Below, one piece after another: positions 1-8,259 of a stretch of DNA of 64,000 nt. The translations under genes were made by a program, and so were the position numbers. The notes below the pieces were generated by a model. That model was not told where the DNA came from and did not search any database. It saw nothing but the letters and a program-made list of their open reading frames with translations. Each line of letters opens with the position of its first letter. Positions within the stretch are counted from its first letter, which is position 1. The DNA comes from Gallaecimonas mangrovi (GTDB lineage: Bacteria > Pseudomonadota > Gammaproteobacteria > Enterobacterales > Gallaecimonadaceae): the NCBI RefSeq assembly GCF_003367375.1, contig NZ_CP031416.1, positions 2,053,501 through 2,117,500 on the forward strand, in the 5' to 3' direction.

Positions 1-1316
1 TTGTGCTTTTTGGTGCCTTATTACAGGTAACCGGCGCCGGTCAGTTTTTTATCGACTGCGCCTTTGCGGTGGCGGGTCGCTACCGTGGTGGCCCGGCCAA
101 GGCCTCGGTTTTGGCATCGGCGGCGCTCGGTTCCATTTCCGGCTCTGCTATTGCTAACACAGTGACCACTGGTGCCCTAACCATCCCGATGATGAAAAAG
201 CTCGGTTATAAACCCGAGCAGGCTGCCGGTATTGAGGCCGCTGCATCCACCGGTGGGCAAATCATGCCGCCGGTAATGGGGGCCGGGGCCTTTGTTATGG
301 CGCAGTTTACCGGCCTGCCCTACTCCGAGATCCTGTTGGTGTCTATCGCCCCGGCGATTCTTTACTTCTTCTGTACCTTGCTTTACGTGCACCTGATGGC
401 GTGCAAGTTAGGCCTGAAAGGTATGGATAACGTTGAGAAGGTGCGCGTTGTTGTCAAACAAGGCTGGCATTACTTAGTGCCCTTGATCCTCATTACCGTG
501 CTGCTGTTAATGAGCTACTCACCAGTACTGGTTGGCTTAGCGGGCTGTTTGGCTATCGTACTTGCCGCCTTTAGCCGCCGTAAAACCTGGGTTAAATTCT
601 CAGCGCTTATCGCCGGTTTACGCGACGGTGCTTTGATGATCCTGCCTATCAGTGCCGCCTGTGCAACAGCGGGTCTTGTGGTGGGCGTTGTGGGGCAAAC
701 TGGGATTGGTTTGCAATTTACCCAAGCGCTGTTGGCATTGTCTGGCGGCTACTTGTGGGGCGCATTTATCCTTATCGCCCTGGCTGCGGTTGTACTGGGT
801 ATGGGCTTGCCGGTAACGGCAGCCTACATTGTGCTGTCGATTATGGCGGTGCCGGCACTCAATGAATTTGGTGTGCCAATCTTAAGTGCTCACCTGATCG
901 TATTCTGGCTGTCGCAAACCTCAAACGTCACACCGCCTATCGCACTAGCAGCCTTCGCCGGTGCCGGTATTGCAGGTGCGTCGCCAATGAAGGCATCACT
1001 GCAAGCGTTTAAATTAGCCTTCGGCTTTTTCATTATTCCGCTGATGATGGCCTACTCAGGTCTGCTTTGGCGCGCTGATGAAACCGCGTTTGATTTCATC
1101 GTTGCCATCAGTGCCACCATTGGCCTAATCATCGCCTTTGCATGCGGTATTGAAGGTCTTTTGGCTAATAGGCTGAACCTGGTAGTTCGCGCGGTATTGC
1201 TTGTCATTGCCGCCTTAATGCTGGTGCATAGCCCTGTGCTGCGTATTGGTGCCTTGATTGTTCTGGCTGCCATTATCCTTTGGGATTGGCGACGTAAGGT
1301 CCCCGCCGTTGCATGA
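1..1316 (+). CDS. TRAP transporter fused permease (DctM-like), 5' end missing
   Basis: This is the C-terminal 437 residues of a very hydrophobic protein; the reading frame is already open at the left edge of the window, so the true start lies outside. The sequence fits the large (DctM/12-TM) subunit of TRAP transporters in the fused 4TM-12TM form, with the glycine- and alanine-rich membrane loops SISGSAIANTVTTGA, STGGQIMPPVMGAGAF and GMGLPVTAAYIV typical of the family. TRAP permeases import organic acids by sodium coupling together with a periplasmic binding protein, which is not visible here. About ten membrane segments can be counted. The gene ends 10 bases before a strong hairpin terminator. 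The substrate cannot be read from the sequence. Confidence 0.85.
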   Translation, partial: VLFGALLQVTGAGQFFIDCAFAVAGRYRGGPAKASVLASAALGSISGSAIANTVTTGALTIPMMKKLGYKPEQAAGIEAAASTGGQIMPPVMGAGAFVMAQFTGLPYSEILLVSIAPAILYFFCTLLYVHLMACKLGLKGMDNVEKVRVVVKQGWHYLVPLILITVLLLMSYSPVLVGLAGCLAIVLAAFSRRKTWVKFSALIAGLRDGALMILPISAACATAGLVVGVVGQTGIGLQFTQALLALSGGYLWGAFILIALAAVVLGMGLPVTAAYIVLSIMAVPALNEFGVPILSAHLIVFWLSQTSNVTPPIALAAFAGAGIAGASPMKASLQAFKLAFGFFIIPLMMAYSGLLWRADETAFDFIVAISATIGLIIAFACGIEGLLANRLNLVVRAVLLVIAALMLVHSPVLRIGALIVLAAIILWDWRRKVPAVA

Positions 1317-1326
1317 TGGTCCCTCT

Positions 1327-1355
1327 AAAAAAGCCGGCTTTAAGCCGGCTTTTTT
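1327..1355. terminator. Rho-independent terminator, probably bidirectional
   Basis: The sequence contains AAGCCGGCTT twice around a one-base centre, flanked by A6 on the left and T6 on the right. It sits between the permease (plus) and the ModF-like gene (minus), so it can stop both converging transcripts. Confidence 0.85.
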
Positions 1356-1372
1356 GTTTTAAGCGTTAGCTG

Positions 1373-2779
1373 CTAAAGCGGCATTTGTTGGTAATGCCAC
1401 CCTTCCCCTTCGGGCACAAAAAGCAACTGATGGGTAATGCCTTTTGGGCAATCATCTTGATGATGGGTAACCAGTAATAACTGGCTTTCACCTTTTTCCA
1501 TTAAATGGTTCAAAAAGCCGTTGATACGCAACCGATAGTTTTCATCTATGCCTTGGTAAGGCTCGTCCAAAATCAACAAAGGCGGATGTTTAACCATGGC
1601 TCTGGCAATAAGTAACAAACGTTGTTCGCCGTAGGACAATGCCAAAAAAGCGTGGTCGGCTTTGTTCGCCATGCCAATGATACCTAGCCACTGTCTTGCG
1701 AGCTGCCGAAGGTTATCACCGGCATTTTGATAGAGCCCTATCGAGTCAAAAAATCCTGATAAAACCACATCCAACGCCGAACAATTTACTCGATAGGCGC
1801 CGTGCAGTGCTGGTGAAACTAAACCTTGCGATTGGCGAATATCCCATAGCGTTTCGCCGGAACCTCGGCGTTTGCCAAATAGATACACCTCGTTGCTAAA
1901 CCCTTGCGGGTTCTCACCGGTGAGCACGGAAAGTAATGTCGACTTTCCGGCACCATTTGGCCCGGCGATTTGCCAGTGTTGGCCAGGTGCCAAGGTCCAG
2001 CTAAGGCCATCGATAATGGTATTCCCCTGATAGCGGATCGTCAGATCCACCACTTTCAAAAGAGGCCTCGCCACAGCAGCTGGCGCTTTTGGCGGTGCCG
2101 GTAACGCAATATCAGCTGCAGGCTTTACGTCGCCAAGCAACTGGTCGGGGGAAACAAGCTCATTAAGCTGACAATCGGCCAGCTTGGCAATTTGCTCGCA
2201 AAAATCAGGAATTTCATCGCGCCGGTTAACCACCAAAACCAATGTGGTGCCTGCCTGATGTAACTCGGTTAAGCGCTGCATCAAAACCTTTCTCGCTTGA
2301 ATGTCCAGGCCACTAAACGGCTCGTCCAATAGTAAAATTGGCTCATTACCTACTAGCGCCTTGATCAGCAGCAATTTGCGCCCTTCCCCACTCGATAACA
2401 CGGTAAAGGGCCTGTCTAGCGCATGGTCAAGGCCAAAAGCCGTTGCCAATGACAATGCATCCGGAAAATCAGCAAGTAGCTGCCGGCCTGTCGGCACCAA
2501 CTCTTCGCCGTCTTTAACCAAGTCCGTATTTGCTGCCTTAAGTGCTTTGTCCCACAGCAAAAGTTGCTCGTCCATTGACACTAAGGCATCAGACACAGGT
2601 CCCGAACGGTTACCCTTTACCAGCTTAAGCTTGCCAGCAATTGCCCGCGCCAGAACCGTTTTTCCCGAACCGTTGCCGCCAGTAATAACCAAACAACTCC
2701 CAGGCGAAATACGCAGCTGTGGCACCGTTAGTGTTTTATCTTCCGAAAGGTAAAACTCAGCGTTTTCAAGGCTCCACAT
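1373..2779 (-). CDS. modF: ModF-like protein with two ABC ATPase domains
   Basis: The 468-residue protein has two ABC nucleotide-binding domains and no membrane segment. Domain 1 has Walker A GGNGSGKT and Walker B ILLLDEPFSG; domain 2 has Walker A GPNGAGKST, a signature-like LSYGEQR and Walker B LLILDEPYQG. The second half (around GSGETLWDI, SGFFDSIGLYQ and THQLLFVPEGE) closely resembles E. coli ModF, a soluble double ATPase linked to the molybdate locus and of unknown biochemical role. No modABC genes are nearby. A GTG codon lies four codons upstream of the chosen ATG, but GGAG sits six bases before this ATG, which supports the shorter start. Signature motif 1 reads LSSGEGR, slightly off consensus. 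Confidence 0.8.
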   Translation of the reverse strand: MWSLENAEFYLSEDKTLTVPQLRISPGSCLVITGGNGSGKTVLARAIAGKLKLVKGNRSGPVSDALVSMDEQLLLWDKALKAANTDLVKDGEELVPTGRQLLADFPDALSLATAFGLDHALDRPFTVLSSGEGRKLLLIKALVGNEPILLLDEPFSGLDIQARKVLMQRLTELHQAGTTLVLVVNRRDEIPDFCEQIAKLADCQLNELVSPDQLLGDVKPAADIALPAPPKAPAAVARPLLKVVDLTIRYQGNTIIDGLSWTLAPGQHWQIAGPNGAGKSTLLSVLTGENPQGFSNEVYLFGKRRGSGETLWDIRQSQGLVSPALHGAYRVNCSALDVVLSGFFDSIGLYQNAGDNLRQLARQWLGIIGMANKADHAFLALSYGEQRLLLIARAMVKHPPLLILDEPYQGIDENYRLRINGFLNHLMEKGESQLLLVTHHQDDCPKGITHQLLFVPEGEGWHYQQMPL

Positions 2780-2949
2780 CAACAACTCCACTGGGAAATA
2801 ACAACGAGGTTGTTGGTTTTGTCACAAAGTATCGCCACCTTCAAGCCCTCATTGACCTTTGGTAGCCGTTATCCCCTTGAGAAACTTAAAAACGGCGGGC
2901 GCAAAGCGGTGAGGCGAACAAGCAAAAGGGGCTTTTCATTCCCAGAACT

Positions 2950-3459
2950 TCAGGGGGCTGGGGAATTAAGCACAAGCTGGCCATTTTTGACGGGAATAGT
3001 GCCATTTGGCCGTTGGTTCATCGTTACCGAACCCAGTTGACCATGCCACTGGTAGCGCACGTCAAAGCCTAATAGCTTTTGATAACGGTCGAACACAACA
3101 TGGCATTTGCGTTCAGTTATTGTCATTAACGACTGTTTTTGTAGAGGATTGAGCTCTGTAGGTTCAAGCTTTCCGGCAGACCCTGCTGATGACGTTTTTG
3201 TCACTAACGTTGCAGTGCGAGCATTTGCGTTGGGTTCTGACGCGCGCTCAGAATGCCGTTCTTTATTGTTACCAGAAGGCCTTACAGTCACTGTTACATC
3301 TTGGCAGACATGACGAGGCTTGCGAGCATCGGTCAGTATCGGTTTTACCGACAACACTCGCGCTTCATCGCTAGTAGGATATAAATGCAAAAAAATACCA
3401 CCAGCTACGGCAAGTGATAACACACCACCGATGCTTCCTAGCAGAATTGACTTGTTCAT
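2950..3459 (-). CDS. YcfJ/UmoD-like envelope protein without the glycine zipper
   Basis: The 169-residue protein has an N-terminal hydrophobic segment (residues 4-25) that could be a signal anchor or signal peptide. Two blocks recall the YcfJ/UmoD family of gammaproteobacteria: PRHVCQDVTVTV near residue 49, and the C-terminal RKCHVVFDRYQKLLGFDVRY followed by MNQRPNGTIPVKNGQLVL. In that family a Gly-rich zipper that inserts in the membrane lies between the two blocks. Here that part is a polar linker rich in Ser, Glu and Lys, so the zipper has been lost or replaced. The two cysteines (in HVCQD and KCHVV) may form a disulfide. Function is unknown; relatives affect envelope stress and swarming. 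The family call is by pattern only. Confidence 0.6.
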   Translation of the reverse strand: MNKSILLGSIGGVLSLAVAGGIFLHLYPTSDEARVLSVKPILTDARKPRHVCQDVTVTVRPSGNNKERHSERASEPNANARTATLVTKTSSAGSAGKLEPTELNPLQKQSLMTITERKCHVVFDRYQKLLGFDVRYQWHGQLGSVTMNQRPNGTIPVKNGQLVLNSPAP

Positions 3460-3614
3460 CGCTGACCCTCTTGTTGCAAGAGACAGCTAAAGCTTAGAGG
3501 GTAAGGGCTGGGTAAAAAATGAACGGGGCGAGTGAGGCCGTCTTATTCCGCCGTTACATTCAGCCTCGGCGCAGTTACTGTTTTAAAACTGAACAAAGCA
3601 ATGGGGTTAGTCAT

Positions 3615-3644
3615 AAAAAAGCCCGGCAATTGCCGGGCTTTTTT
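3615..3644. terminator. Rho-independent terminator, bidirectional
   Basis: A perfect hairpin, GCCCGGCAATTGCCGGGC, is flanked by A6 and T6. On the minus strand it overlaps the stop codon of the membrane protein gene at 3643. On the plus strand no gene runs into it. Confidence 0.85.
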
Positions 3645-4302
3645 AGCGAACCAAAGCACTATCAGCGTCTGCCGGGGGCGCCTCACTATCGAAAACTTCA
3701 TCCATAAACGGCGTGTTCGATAACATAAAGTCGGCTAAGTGATACAGATCAGGCAGTACTTGGTGAAATTGCTGTCTTCCCCTCACCAGAGTGACCGCCA
3801 CGCCCTTTTTCATCAGCTGGGCTTTCAGGTCATAACCCAAGGTGAAAAGGTGCAACTGACCTTCTTCATCAAAGTGCTCAATTAACCACTTGGCACAACG
3901 CCCTTTCGGGCTTTTAAACCAGGCTGGATGCCGCCAGTCGCCATAGCGCAGCATCAACGCTACCCAAGGCAGTAGCAGTAACATTTGCAGAAAAAAGGTA
4001 GCCAGACTTTCGCTGTCACTAAAGTCATACCAGTTGCTGTTGGTTGCCAAAATATGGTGCTGCCATGCGGTCAGCCCCTGGAATAACAGCAAAATAACTA
4101 AGGCGACGGCTAAAGACTGCCAAATGCCCGGCAACAACAAAGGCACTTGCTTGGCGTGGCCATAAAGGCCTAGCCACAATACCACCAACATCACCGCAAA
4201 TAACGGATTAAAGGCCATCTCAGGCAGCAGCAAAGCGGACAGGGGATACAATCCCAAAATCAGTCCGTAGCAAACAAAGGTTACGGTTCTCATCATGATC
4301 AA
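3643..4302 (-). CDS. Unknown inner-membrane protein, 219 residues
   Basis: I do not recognise this protein. It has four likely membrane segments in its first 120 residues (about 5-25, 29-48, 57-78 and 102-118), followed by a soluble C-terminal half of about 100 residues. A periplasmic or loop stretch WQHHILATNSNWYDF separates segments 3 and 4. The C-terminal half (LIEHFDEEGQLHLFTLGYDLKAQLMKKGVAV) looks like a small folded domain and the tail is acidic. Two starts three codons apart are possible (MIM and MRT). The gene stands alone on the minus strand between a terminator and the tyrA gene, which starts far upstream. Confidence 0.65.
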   Translation of the reverse strand: MIMMRTVTFVCYGLILGLYPLSALLLPEMAFNPLFAVMLVVLWLGLYGHAKQVPLLLPGIWQSLAVALVILLLFQGLTAWQHHILATNSNWYDFSDSESLATFFLQMLLLLPWVALMLRYGDWRHPAWFKSPKGRCAKWLIEHFDEEGQLHLFTLGYDLKAQLMKKGVAVTLVRGRQQFHQVLPDLYHLADFMLSNTPFMDEVFDSEAPPADADSALVR

Positions 4303-4423
4303 GTCCTTGATTGTTAAGGCACCTTCCTAGCGCCGGGGGCGGAATATTAACCAAATCTAGCTATTGAGGTAAAGCTTAAGTAAAGATAGACCACCTGCCG
4401 TTATGAGTTTATTCATCCGCCTT

Positions 4424-5533
4424 TCAGTTTGCTCTTCCATCTTTACTCTTGGCTAAGAGTAGCTGACTTTCTTGCATGAATTCGTCAGCCAAAGGCCCAA
4501 AATAGTCACAGACATCTCTGAATCGTTCGACAAAAGCCGCTTTGTCTTTTGCCTCTAACATGTCGATGACGGTATCGAGGCTTTCCCTAAAGCCTTTGAT
4601 GACACCAAGGTGTTGACTATTCGAAAGAATAATATCGGCATATAAATTGGGATCTTGGGCAAAAAGGCGGCCTACCATCGCCAGTTCCAGCCGGTATATA
4701 GGCGAACTCATGGTTAGCAGTTTATTGATATCAACATGGCTGCTTTGCAAATGCAGACCATAGGCAAAGCTGTTGAAATGTCGCAGCGCTTGGATAAAAC
4801 CCATGCTTGCATCATGTTCAGCGGCGTCAACACTAACGAGGCGCGCCCCCCACAATCGCATTTGCTCCACAAGCCACTCGTTATCGCCCCTACCTTGGCA
4901 ATACAGAATCACTTCCTTGGCAAAACTGGATGTGTCTGGCCCAAACATCGGATGCAACCCAAGCACAGGGCCGCGATGTTTTTTCATCATCCACTCTAAG
5001 GGCTGCTCTTTAATTGAGGTTAAGTCGACTAAGGTGCAAGTGGCGGGTAATTCAGGTAGCGCATTAATCACTTCCTGAGTGTTATGAATAGGCACACTCA
5101 GCACCACCATGCCAGCCTTGGCTAACTGCTGTGGGGCTGTTGCCCAATCATTCTTTTCAAGTACCTCAACCTGGTAACCGGACGCTTTAAAATAGTCGAC
5201 AAAGCGCTTGCCTAAACGTCCAGCCCCACCGACCACAACAATGGGCCCAAGCGCAGGCTTCAAGCACTTACTGCCAGCGCCCACTTCCTGGTGATAAGAC
5301 TCGCGCATACAACGGCGGAGAATATCTTCGATAAGATCGGGGTTTAAACCGCGGCTTTGTGCCTCTTCACGGCGAGAGGCCAGCATGCTGGCCTCTCGCT
5401 CTGGAACATAGATAGGCAGCCCGTGTTCACGCTTAACCTCGCCAACCTCTTTTACTAACGCCAAGCGCTGCTCCAAGAGATCAATCAGGGCCTTATCGAC
5501 AGCATCTATTTTATTGCGTAACGCTTCCAACAT
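4424..5533 (-). CDS. tyrA: Bifunctional chorismate mutase/prephenate dehydrogenase (T-protein)
   Basis: This 369-residue enzyme converts chorismate to prephenate and then, with NAD+, to 4-hydroxyphenylpyruvate, the last steps before tyrosine. Residues 1-90 are an AroQ-type chorismate mutase helix bundle (LRNKIDAVDKALIDLLEQRL; ERE near 46). Residues 98-369 are the dehydrogenase, with the dinucleotide-binding loop VVVGGAGRLGKRF and the motif LGLHPMFGPD. Its length matches E. coli TyrA (373). The ATG overlaps the stop codon of aroF by one base (TGATG), so the two are translationally coupled as in the enteric aroF-tyrA operon. Confidence 0.97.
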   Translation of the reverse strand: MLEALRNKIDAVDKALIDLLEQRLALVKEVGEVKREHGLPIYVPEREASMLASRREEAQSRGLNPDLIEDILRRCMRESYHQEVGAGSKCLKPALGPIVVVGGAGRLGKRFVDYFKASGYQVEVLEKNDWATAPQQLAKAGMVVLSVPIHNTQEVINALPELPATCTLVDLTSIKEQPLEWMMKKHRGPVLGLHPMFGPDTSSFAKEVILYCQGRGDNEWLVEQMRLWGARLVSVDAAEHDASMGFIQALRHFNSFAYGLHLQSSHVDINKLLTMSSPIYRLELAMVGRLFAQDPNLYADIILSNSQHLGVIKGFRESLDTVIDMLEAKDKAAFVERFRDVCDYFGPLADEFMQESQLLLAKSKDGRAN

Positions 5534-6594
5534 CAGCTTGCCGCCTCAACCCTTAACATGCCTTCAAATAATTCATCGATAAGTTGCACTGTGGTTTCCC
5601 AGCCCATGCAGGCATCTGTTATCGACTGACCATAAACCAGATTTTGTGGCTCTGCGGCACCCTGAGCACCTTCAACCAAGTTGGACTCAAGCATCACGCC
5701 CATGATGGCGCCATTACCGTTTTGGCGTTGTCGCAACACGTCTCGTGCCACCATCGGCTGGCGACGATGGTCTTTACCTGAGTTGGCATGGGAACAATCG
5801 ACCATAATGGCTTCATTTAATTTTGCTTTTTGAAGGGTTATTAACGCCTCACCAACACAGGCTTCATCATAGTTCGGCTTACTGCCGCCGCGAAGAATAA
5901 CATGGCCATGGGGGTTACCTTCGGTCTGCATTACCGCCACTTGCCCGCCTTGATTTATCCCCATAAAACAATGGGGTTGTGACGCGGCTTGTAAGGCATT
6001 AACCGCCGTTGACAGACTGCCATCAGTCCCGTTTTTAAAACCCACCGGCATCGACAAGCCTGAAGCCAGTTCTCGGTGTGTCTGTGATTCTGTGGTACGA
6101 GCACCAATAGCAGACCACGCAAAAAGCTCAGCAAGGTACTGAGGACTAATGGGATCAAGCGCTTCCGTTGCCACTGGTAGGCCGAGTTCAGCAAGCCAAA
6201 CCAACAGTTCTCTTGCCATACGTAAGCCAGTTTCTAGCTCAAAGCTGCCGTCGAGATAAGGGTCGTTAATGAGCCCTTTCCAGCCAACCGTGGTACGCGG
6301 CTTTTCAAAATACACCCGCATCACGATATAGAGGCGATCTTGGTATTGGTCATGAAGTGCTTTAAGGCGAGTTGCGTAGACCTTGGCGGCATCAATATCG
6401 TGAATAGAACAAGGGCCACAAACCACCAACATCCGTTGGTCTTGCCCATGAATAACATTGGCAATGGTGGCTCTAGCCTCGGCAATTTTTGCCAGGGCGC
6501 TCTCAGAAACCGGGATCTGTGCCTTCAGTTGGGCGGGGGAAACTAAAACCTGTTCACCACGGATATGAACGTTATTCAGCGCATCTTTTTGCAT
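5533..6594 (-). CDS. aroF: DAHP synthase, class I, tyrosine-type
   Basis: This 353-residue enzyme condenses phosphoenolpyruvate and erythrose 4-phosphate to DAHP, the first step of the shikimate pathway. Family hallmarks are VVCGPCSIHD (metal-ligand Cys near residue 59), RVYFEKPRTTVGWKGL and GSKPNYDEACV. E. coli has three feedback-specific copies; the linkage to tyrA and the length point to the tyrosine-inhibited AroF form, though the inhibitor specificity is inferred from context. A ribosome site AAGG lies 8 bases before the ATG. A possible TyrR box sits just upstream. Confidence 0.95.
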   Translation of the reverse strand: MQKDALNNVHIRGEQVLVSPAQLKAQIPVSESALAKIAEARATIANVIHGQDQRMLVVCGPCSIHDIDAAKVYATRLKALHDQYQDRLYIVMRVYFEKPRTTVGWKGLINDPYLDGSFELETGLRMARELLVWLAELGLPVATEALDPISPQYLAELFAWSAIGARTTESQTHRELASGLSMPVGFKNGTDGSLSTAVNALQAASQPHCFMGINQGGQVAVMQTEGNPHGHVILRGGSKPNYDEACVGEALITLQKAKLNEAIMVDCSHANSGKDHRRQPMVARDVLRQRQNGNGAIMGVMLESNLVEGAQGAAEPQNLVYGQSITDACMGWETTVQLIDELFEGMLRVEAAS

Positions 6595-6607
6595 TACAAA
6601 TACCTTG

Positions 6608-6625
6608 CTTAAACTTATCTTTACA
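6608..6625 (-). promoter_or_regulatory. Possible TyrR box upstream of aroF
   Basis: Read on the minus strand the site is TGTAAA-N6-TTTAAG, against the TyrR consensus TGTAAA-N6-TTTACA: ten of twelve defined bases match. It lies 14-31 bases before the aroF start, so a bound TyrR would block transcription or its early steps. TyrR regulates aroF-tyrA in enterics; whether this organism has TyrR cannot be seen in the window. Confidence 0.4.
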
Positions 6626-6910
6626 CTTTACGGCAAGGTTTTAATTAAAGGTGAAATTGACTTTGACTAAAACCAGCCTACGCAACAGTGCGAACATTAC
6701 CATTCAAGCCGCGTTGTGCATAGGGTGGCAGGGGATTTTGTTTTTTTCTATGGCTGACGGTTTTACGCGATAAAACCGTCGGTCTTGATGCGCCCTACTT
6801 TGATGAATCTCACAAAAAATAAATTAACCAGTTAATTCAATTAATTAATTGCGATCCCACCAAAAAGTGGCCTTAGAGAAACCAAGACAAACGTAAACTT
6901 TTAATTACAC
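6626..6910. other. Intergenic stretch between aroF and the CDF exporter
   Basis: I find no convincing gene here. The stretch is AT-rich with many stops in all frames. The only clear structure is an inverted repeat at 6756-6780. TTAATTAATT-type runs lie at 6826-6850. It should hold the aroF promoter on the minus strand and the 3' end of the CDF transcript. Confidence 0.5.
6756..6780. repeat. Inverted repeat with 10-bp perfect arms
   Basis: The arms are GACGGTTTTA and TAAAACCGTC around a CGCGA loop. No U-run follows directly in either direction, so it is not a standard terminator. It could be a protein-binding palindrome, an RNA hairpin in the 3' region of the CDF transcript, or a dispersed repeat unit. 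Confidence 0.55.
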
Positions 6911-7816
6911 TCAATGGGAGTGTTCATGCCGATGTGCCATGCGGCAAGACTCGTCGACATATTCAATTTCAAACGTGGTGTGAGATATGGGATGGCGCTG
7001 GCAGATCTCTGCCAAGGCGACTTTTAACGCAGCATAGTTATCTGGAGACAATTGGCGGTCAGCGACCACGTGAGCAGTTAAAACATGGCTCTCGCCATCA
7101 AAGGACCAAGCATGCAGCTGGTGGATATCAGCCACACCATTGACTTGTCTTAATTCCTCTTCAATCACCTTAAGGTCCAAATCATCAGGGGTAGCCTGTA
7201 AAAAGATAAGCAAGGTGTTCCAAAGATTTTTGATGACGTTATAAAGAATAAACAGCATGTAGCAGACGCTAAGGAGTGGGTCGAGAATAGGCCAATCAAC
7301 AAAGAGCAGCGCGATGGCAACGGCAAGTACCATCACCCATCCCAATACATCTTCCAAAAGATGTAGGCTAACCACCTTGGCATTTTGCGTTTTAGCGCCT
7401 TTTAGTCGGAAAACGGCGGCGCCGTTGGCAGCGATACCCAATATGGCTAGCCAGATCATGCCTTGGGCGTGCGGCATTTGTGGTGCCCATAAACGCGGAA
7501 TTGCTTCACTGAGCACCAATACGGAACCGGTTATCAACACTAAAGCATTGATCAATGCAGCTAACAGGCTCAGCCGCTTGGGACCATAGCTAAATCGCGG
7601 GGTTGGCTGAGCTTTGGCTTTGTTGCCAAACCACCAGCTTAACCCTAGCGATAGGCTGTCGCCTAAGTCATGTACGGCGTCACTTAATATGGCAACTGAA
7701 TTAGTGAGTACACCACCCACAATTTCTATCAGCGTAAAGGCAAGATTTAGAAAGAATGCAACTTTGATGTTGGCTACATCATCGTGATGATGATGGTGGT
7801 GATGATCATGACTCAT
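6911..7816 (-). CDS. Cation diffusion facilitator (Zn/Co-type efflux)
   Basis: This 301-residue member of the CDF family exports divalent metals, most often zinc, from the cytoplasm in exchange for protons. The N-terminus carries a run of eight near-consecutive histidines and the C-terminus ends HRHEHSH, both likely metal-sensing or metal-loading tails. Six membrane segments follow the ZitB/CzcD pattern. The transport-site motifs H-x3-D are present in TM2 (DAVHDLGD, His49/Asp53) and TM5 (LHLLED). A cytosolic C-terminal domain follows from about residue 205. The gene is monocistronic with no MerR-type metal operator that I can see. Zn versus Co specificity cannot be settled; the two H-x3-D sites favour zinc. 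Confidence 0.9.
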   Translation of the reverse strand: MSHDHHHHHHHDDVANIKVAFFLNLAFTLIEIVGGVLTNSVAILSDAVHDLGDSLSLGLSWWFGNKAKAQPTPRFSYGPKRLSLLAALINALVLITGSVLVLSEAIPRLWAPQMPHAQGMIWLAILGIAANGAAVFRLKGAKTQNAKVVSLHLLEDVLGWVMVLAVAIALLFVDWPILDPLLSVCYMLFILYNVIKNLWNTLLIFLQATPDDLDLKVIEEELRQVNGVADIHQLHAWSFDGESHVLTAHVVADRQLSPDNYAALKVALAEICQRHPISHTTFEIEYVDESCRMAHRHEHSH

Positions 7817-7959
7817 AAAAGCGCCTTATTTCAATCAATTACCTAAGCTTGCCTGTTGAGTACAAATGATACAACCCAGCCAGCTCCTGGCGGAATAAAG
7901 AAGCAAAATGCAGCATTAGCAGCTAAATTGCGTCAACAACCACGGTTAAAAAAACGGCG

Positions 7960-8259
7960 ATGGTATTTTCCAGCATCCTGCTCTCACTGCATGTCATAGC
8001 AAATCCGGTCAGTCCCTTTACTGTACCGGCTAAAAGGCAATGTGAAATGGCGGTTAGAGCAAGACTGGGCATGGTGCGTACCGATAATGTGCGTGTTAAG
8101 CAGCAAGACAGCGTTGTTTTTACCATTGGCGATGCCCTGACGACTCAGGGCGTTATTCATTTTGTCTGTCGGTTTTCTATCGATAAAAGGCAAAATCTTC
8201 AGCTGGCTCACTTAGATTTATTAACCCTAAAGCAAGAGGCCACCAAAGAAGAAAAGTAA
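7960..8259 (+). CDS. Unknown small exported protein
   Basis: I do not recognise this protein of up to 99 residues. After a hydrophobic N-terminus ending in LLSLHVIA it continues as a soluble domain of about 80 residues with two cysteines (KRQCEMAV and HFVCRFSI), suggesting a disulfide in the periplasm. The ATG at 7960 gives a signal peptide with no positive charge. Starting at the in-frame ATT at 7927 would add the residues TTVKKTA and make a proper signal peptide, so the real start may be non-canonical. A weak A-rich stretch precedes the ATG but there is no clear ribosome site. The minus-strand frames across it look like shadows. Confidence 0.5.
   Translation: MVFSSILLSLHVIANPVSPFTVPAKRQCEMAVRARLGMVRTDNVRVKQQDSVVFTIGDALTTQGVIHFVCRFSIDKRQNLQLAHLDLLTLKQEATKEEK

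Noticed and set aside
7923-8211. Minus-strand frames opposite the small exported protein
   Set aside because: They lack a signal peptide or domain; the plus-strand frame has the more protein-like composition, paired cysteines and a downstream terminator on its own strand.
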